NCBI GenBank assembly: GCA_030431945.1
Contig: JAUIIF010000113.1
Span: 1-10,006, forward strand
DNA length: 10,006 nucleotides
Reading direction: 5' to 3'
Source of the DNA: Bacteroidia bacterium
Lineage (GTDB): Bacteria; Bacteroidota; Bacteroidia; Chitinophagales; Saprospiraceae
Part shown: positions 7,590 through 10,006 of the stretch, in pieces
How positions within the stretch are numbered: position 1 is the first letter of the stretch
Layout: every line of letters begins with the position of its first letter
Notes under the pieces: generated by a model
What the model was told of the DNA's origin: nothing
The model's database searches: none
What the model saw: only the letters and a program-made list of their open reading frames with translations
Translations under genes and position numbers: made by a program

Positions 7590-7713
7590 ACTGGCTGTGC
7601 ATTTCGTTATTCACACCCTGGCAGTTTGCTCACCACGATTGCGGAAGGGGTGTATTTTGTGTTGCAAACATTCGCACGGGACAACAATCATAGCGATCCG
7701 AAAAGCAAAAAAC

Positions 7714-7744
7714 TTGCACCGTAAAAAATTAGCACCTACCTTTG
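7714..7744 (+). promoter_or_regulatory. Bacteroidota-type promoter of pncB
   Basis: TACCTTTG at 7737-7744 matches the Bacteroidota -7 consensus TAnnTTTG exactly. A TTGC at 7714-7717, 19 bp upstream, fits the -33 element (TTTG/TTG) at normal spacing. Transcription should begin around 7750, leaving a short leader before the ATG at 7764. The surrounding sequence is A/T-rich, in contrast to the flanking genes. No promoter activity has been shown. Confidence 0.65.
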
Positions 7745-7758
7745 TTTAAAATTTAAAC
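7744..7758. promoter_or_regulatory. Palindromic candidate operator at the pncB transcription start
   Basis: GTTTAAA-A-TTTAAAC is a perfect 15-bp palindrome with a single central base. It begins on the last base of the -7 box and ends 5 nt before the pncB start codon, so a bound protein would block transcription initiation. The downstream neighbour of pncB is an NrtR-like protein, the obvious candidate binder. That link is an inference from position and gene context. Confidence 0.5.
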
Positions 7759-7763
7759 TAACT

Positions 7764-9224
7764 ATGCCCGCAACGGCTTCCCACCTCCCGCAAATCTACC
7801 GGCCGGCCTTTGGGTTACTGACGGACCTTTACCAGCTGACGATGGCTGCGGGGTACTACGATCAGCGGATCCACGAGCGGAAAGCAATTTTCCACCTCTT
7901 TTACCGGAAGGCCCCCTTTGGGGGAGATTTTGCCCTGGCTGCCGGTTTGCCCCTGGCCATTGACCTGATCAGGAATTTGCATTTCAGCGCCGACGACGTG
8001 CAGTACCTCGGGCGCCTGCAGGGCGCCACGGGCAAGCCACTCTTCAGGGAACCCTTCCTTAATTACCTGCAACGTCTGAAATTCCGGGGGACGGTCCACG
8101 CTGTCCCGGAAGGCGAAATCGTACTGCCCCACGAACCGCTGCTCCGGATCGAGGGCACCCTCCTTGAATGCCAGCTCCTGGAGACAGCGTTACTTACCGT
8201 GCTGAACTTCAGTACCCTGATCGCCACCAAGGCCGCCCGGATCAAGGCGGCAGCCGGGGAGGACGAAGTGCTGGAATTCGGCCTGCGCCGCGCGCAGGGT
8301 ATCGACGGCGGGTTAACGGCCAGCCGCTCGGCCTACATCGGTGGCTGCGATGCTACCTCCAACGTCTGGGCCGGCCGCTACTACGGCATCCCCGTAAAGG
8401 GCACCCACGCCCACAGCTGGGTGATGGCCTTCCCCTCCGAAGACGCTGCCTTTGCGGCTTACGCAGCGGCCATGCCGGACAACGGCATCTTCCTGGTGGA
8501 TACCTACGACACCCTGGAGGGTGTCCGCAAAGCCGTCGCTACGGGGAAGCGACTACGCGAGCAGGGGCACGAATTGCTGGGCATCCGGCTCGACAGCGGC
8601 GACCTGGCCGCCCTCTCCATCAGTGCCCGGCAGATCCTGGACGAAGGCGGGTTCCCCGCCGCTAAAATTGTAGCGTCCGACAGCCTGGATGAATACGCCA
8701 TTAAAGAACTGAAGGGCCGGGGTGCAAGAATTGACGTGTGGGGCATCGGTACCCGTCTGGCAACCTCGGCCGATCAACCCGCCCTCGGCGGGGTGTACAA
8801 ACTGGCGGCCATTCAGAATGCCGCCGGGGAATGGGAGCCGCGCATCAAACTGTCGGATACGGCGATCAAAACGAGTAACCCCGGCAAACTCAACGTAAAG
8901 TATTACTACGACCGCCGCGATGGCTACCCCCTCAGCCGGGTCATCTACAACGAATTTACCGGCGAACCGGCCAATGAACTGGTCCGGGAAAACGGAGCGG
9001 TGTCCACCGTTGAAAAAACAAACGGCGAAGCCCGCGATCTGCTGGTCCCCGTCTTTACAGACGGGGTACTCGTCTTTGCTCCTCCAACCCTGGCCAGCAC
9101 CCGCGATCGCGCCCTGATGAACTGGAAAATTTGGTCGGCCCGCGCCAGTTACGCCGCCTTTCCCGCCGGCCTTGATCCCCGGCTGCACGCCCTGAAAGAG
9201 GAATTACGGACGGCCTCCGCGTAA
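7764..9224 (+). CDS. pncB: Nicotinate phosphoribosyltransferase
   Basis: The 486-residue cytosolic enzyme joins nicotinate and PRPP, with ATP hydrolysis, to make nicotinate mononucleotide, the committed step of the Preiss-Handler NAD salvage route. The N-terminus shows GLLTDLYQLTMAAGYY (17-32), the family signature. EFGLRRAQGIDGG (171-183) distinguishes nicotinate from nicotinamide transferases. GTHAHSWVMAF (213-223) carries the histidine expected to be phosphorylated (His217). IRLDSGDLA (274-282) and IVASDSLDEY (302-311) are substrate and phosphate-binding loops. A C-terminal domain to about 486 is present, so the protein is full-length and similar in size to the NAPRT group including human NAPRT. 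The ATG at 7764 sits 19 nt after a consensus promoter box, and no earlier start is plausible. The next gene, NrtR-like, starts 56 bp downstream and may regulate it. Confidence 0.96.
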   Translation: MPATASHLPQIYRPAFGLLTDLYQLTMAAGYYDQRIHERKAIFHLFYRKAPFGGDFALAAGLPLAIDLIRNLHFSADDVQYLGRLQGATGKPLFREPFLNYLQRLKFRGTVHAVPEGEIVLPHEPLLRIEGTLLECQLLETALLTVLNFSTLIATKAARIKAAAGEDEVLEFGLRRAQGIDGGLTASRSAYIGGCDATSNVWAGRYYGIPVKGTHAHSWVMAFPSEDAAFAAYAAAMPDNGIFLVDTYDTLEGVRKAVATGKRLREQGHELLGIRLDSGDLAALSISARQILDEGGFPAAKIVASDSLDEYAIKELKGRGARIDVWGIGTRLATSADQPALGGVYKLAAIQNAAGEWEPRIKLSDTAIKTSNPGKLNVKYYYDRRDGYPLSRVIYNEFTGEPANELVRENGAVSTVEKTNGEARDLLVPVFTDGVLVFAPPTLASTRDRALMNWKIWSARASYAAFPAGLDPRLHALKEELRTASA

Positions 9225-9252
9225 CGACCGTGCCTGACCGGATTCCCTTAAC

Positions 9253-9260
9253 TATCTTTG
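9253..9260 (+). promoter_or_regulatory. Possible -7 promoter element of the NrtR-like gene
   Basis: TATCTTTG matches the Bacteroidota -7 consensus TAnnTTTG and lies 20 nt before the ATG at 9281, in the short gap after pncB. No good TTTG element is seen about 19 bp upstream, so the promoter would be weak or the match fortuitous. An imperfectly centred CCTTAA (9246-9251) and TTAAGG (9269-9274) inverted pair surrounds the box with a 17-nt spacer. If real, the NrtR-like gene has its own transcript in addition to readthrough from pncB. Confidence 0.45.
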
Positions 9261-9280
9261 CTTATCATTTAAGGCAACGT

Positions 9281-9994
9281 ATGTACACTTATGAATACCC
9301 TCGCCCTTCGGTTACCGTAGACATTGTCGTCTATGGTTATGATGGGGGCCGCCAACTCAAGCTGCTGTTGATCGAACGCGGCAGCGACCCCTTCAAAGGA
9401 AACTGGGCCCTTCCGGGCGGTTTTGTGGATATGGAGGAAACCCTTGAATCAGCCGCTTTTCGGGAACTTGAAGAGGAAACCGGAGTAAAGGACCTCTTTC
9501 TGGAACAACTGTTCACGTTTGGTGCGCCTGGTCGGGATCCCCGCGGGCGGGTCATCTCCGTTGCCTACTTTGCCCTGGTGAATTTGCAGGATCACCCCGC
9601 AGTGGCGGCCTCCGACGCGACCCGCGCAGAGTGGTTCCCGCTGGATGATTTGCCGGAACTGGCCTTTGACCACAGCGAAATCATCAAAACGGCGAATGGC
9701 CGGCTCAGCAATAAAGTCCGTTATCAACCCATCGGCTTCGAATTGTTGCCCGCTGAGTTTACCCTGGGGCAGCTCCAGCAGCTTTACGAGACGGTCCTCA
9801 ACGTAGAAGCTTTTAATAAGCGGAACTTCCGCACCCGTATCCTCCGCACCGGCATCCTCGAGGAGGTAGGCCGCCAGCAAAACGTGGCCCACCGCCCGGC
9901 CGTACTCTATCGCTTCAACGAGGAAACCTACCGGAAACTGGCGGAACAGCGGGACAGCGCCGTACTGCGGCGGGCGCTGGATTTTGAAATATAG
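9281..9994 (+). CDS. Nudix protein with C-terminal winged-helix-like region (NrtR-like regulator)
   Basis: The 237-residue protein has an N-terminal Nudix domain (about 8-140) with a complete Nudix box at 47-69: G47, E53, then REL-EE-GV (R61, E62, E65, E66, G68), matching Gx5Ex7REUxEExGU. The C-terminal part (about 150-237) contains FTLGQLQQLYETVLN, FNKRNFRTRILRTGILEE and RPAVLYRF. This pattern is typical of the winged-helix domain in NrtR and related Nudix regulators, where NFR lies in the DNA-binding helix. Known NrtR proteins repress NAD biosynthesis genes and sense ADP-ribose or NAD-related ligands. Position directly after pncB favours that role over sugar-responsive AraR-type relatives. 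The intact Nudix box means it might also hydrolyse ADP-ribose. The frame opens at GTG 9230, but ATG 9281 is chosen because the upstream codons overlap the promoter-like box and the family starts near MYTYEYPRPSVTVD. Confidence 0.88.
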   Translation: MYTYEYPRPSVTVDIVVYGYDGGRQLKLLLIERGSDPFKGNWALPGGFVDMEETLESAAFRELEEETGVKDLFLEQLFTFGAPGRDPRGRVISVAYFALVNLQDHPAVAASDATRAEWFPLDDLPELAFDHSEIIKTANGRLSNKVRYQPIGFELLPAEFTLGQLQQLYETVLNVEAFNKRNFRTRILRTGILEEVGRQQNVAHRPAVLYRFNEETYRKLAEQRDSAVLRRALDFEI

Positions 9995-10006
9995 AACGGG
10001 TTACGG

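Noticed and set aside
1..10006. CRISPR array, tRNA or rRNA genes, intact insertion sequence, or phage defence system
   Set aside because: No regularly spaced identical repeats, no recognisable RNA gene, no transposase or integrase, and no defence-type domains were seen on either strand.

Overview
The window looks like a chromosomal segment of a free-living Bacteroidota, perhaps a Saprospiria/Lewinella-like lineage. The class is an inference from gene style and moderately high GC; no marker gene is present. Supporting signs are a TonB-dependent outer-membrane receptor with an N-terminal carboxypeptidase-regulatory-like domain, weak Shine-Dalgarno signals, and two matches to the Bacteroidota promoter element TAnnTTTG just upstream of plus-strand genes.

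Layout. Positions 1-198 hold the 3' end of an unidentified plus-strand gene. A perfect 8-bp inverted repeat follows (206-231), then a plus-strand NAD(P)H oxidoreductase of the flavodoxin-like NQO family (237-815). Four minus-strand genes run from 7077 down to 824. In transcription order they are a secreted S41-like peptidase with a TPR-like tail, a TonB-dependent receptor, a Tat-exported CE4 polysaccharide deacetylase whose longest frame starts on the receptor stop codon (TAATG), and an MscS-type mechanosensitive channel that converges on the oxidoreductase with 8 bp between the stops. Positions 7078-7763 contain no confident gene. They hold a GC-rich palindrome, a cluster of degenerate direct repeats, a doubtful small ORF, and the promoter of the next gene. 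The window ends with two plus-strand genes: nicotinate phosphoribosyltransferase (pncB) and a Nudix protein with a C-terminal winged-helix-like region, of NrtR architecture.

The clearest functional unit is pncB plus the NrtR-like gene. PncB makes nicotinate mononucleotide for NAD salvage, and NrtR-type proteins are known repressors of NAD biosynthesis genes. The pncB promoter carries a perfect 15-bp palindrome at its predicted transcription start, a good candidate operator. The receptor and deacetylase probably form a translationally coupled envelope pair of unknown substrate. The rest appears to be ordinary housekeeping or envelope content. I did not find a clearly new multi-gene system; the most interesting points are the NAD-salvage regulatory module and the unusual catalytic signature of the S41-like protein.
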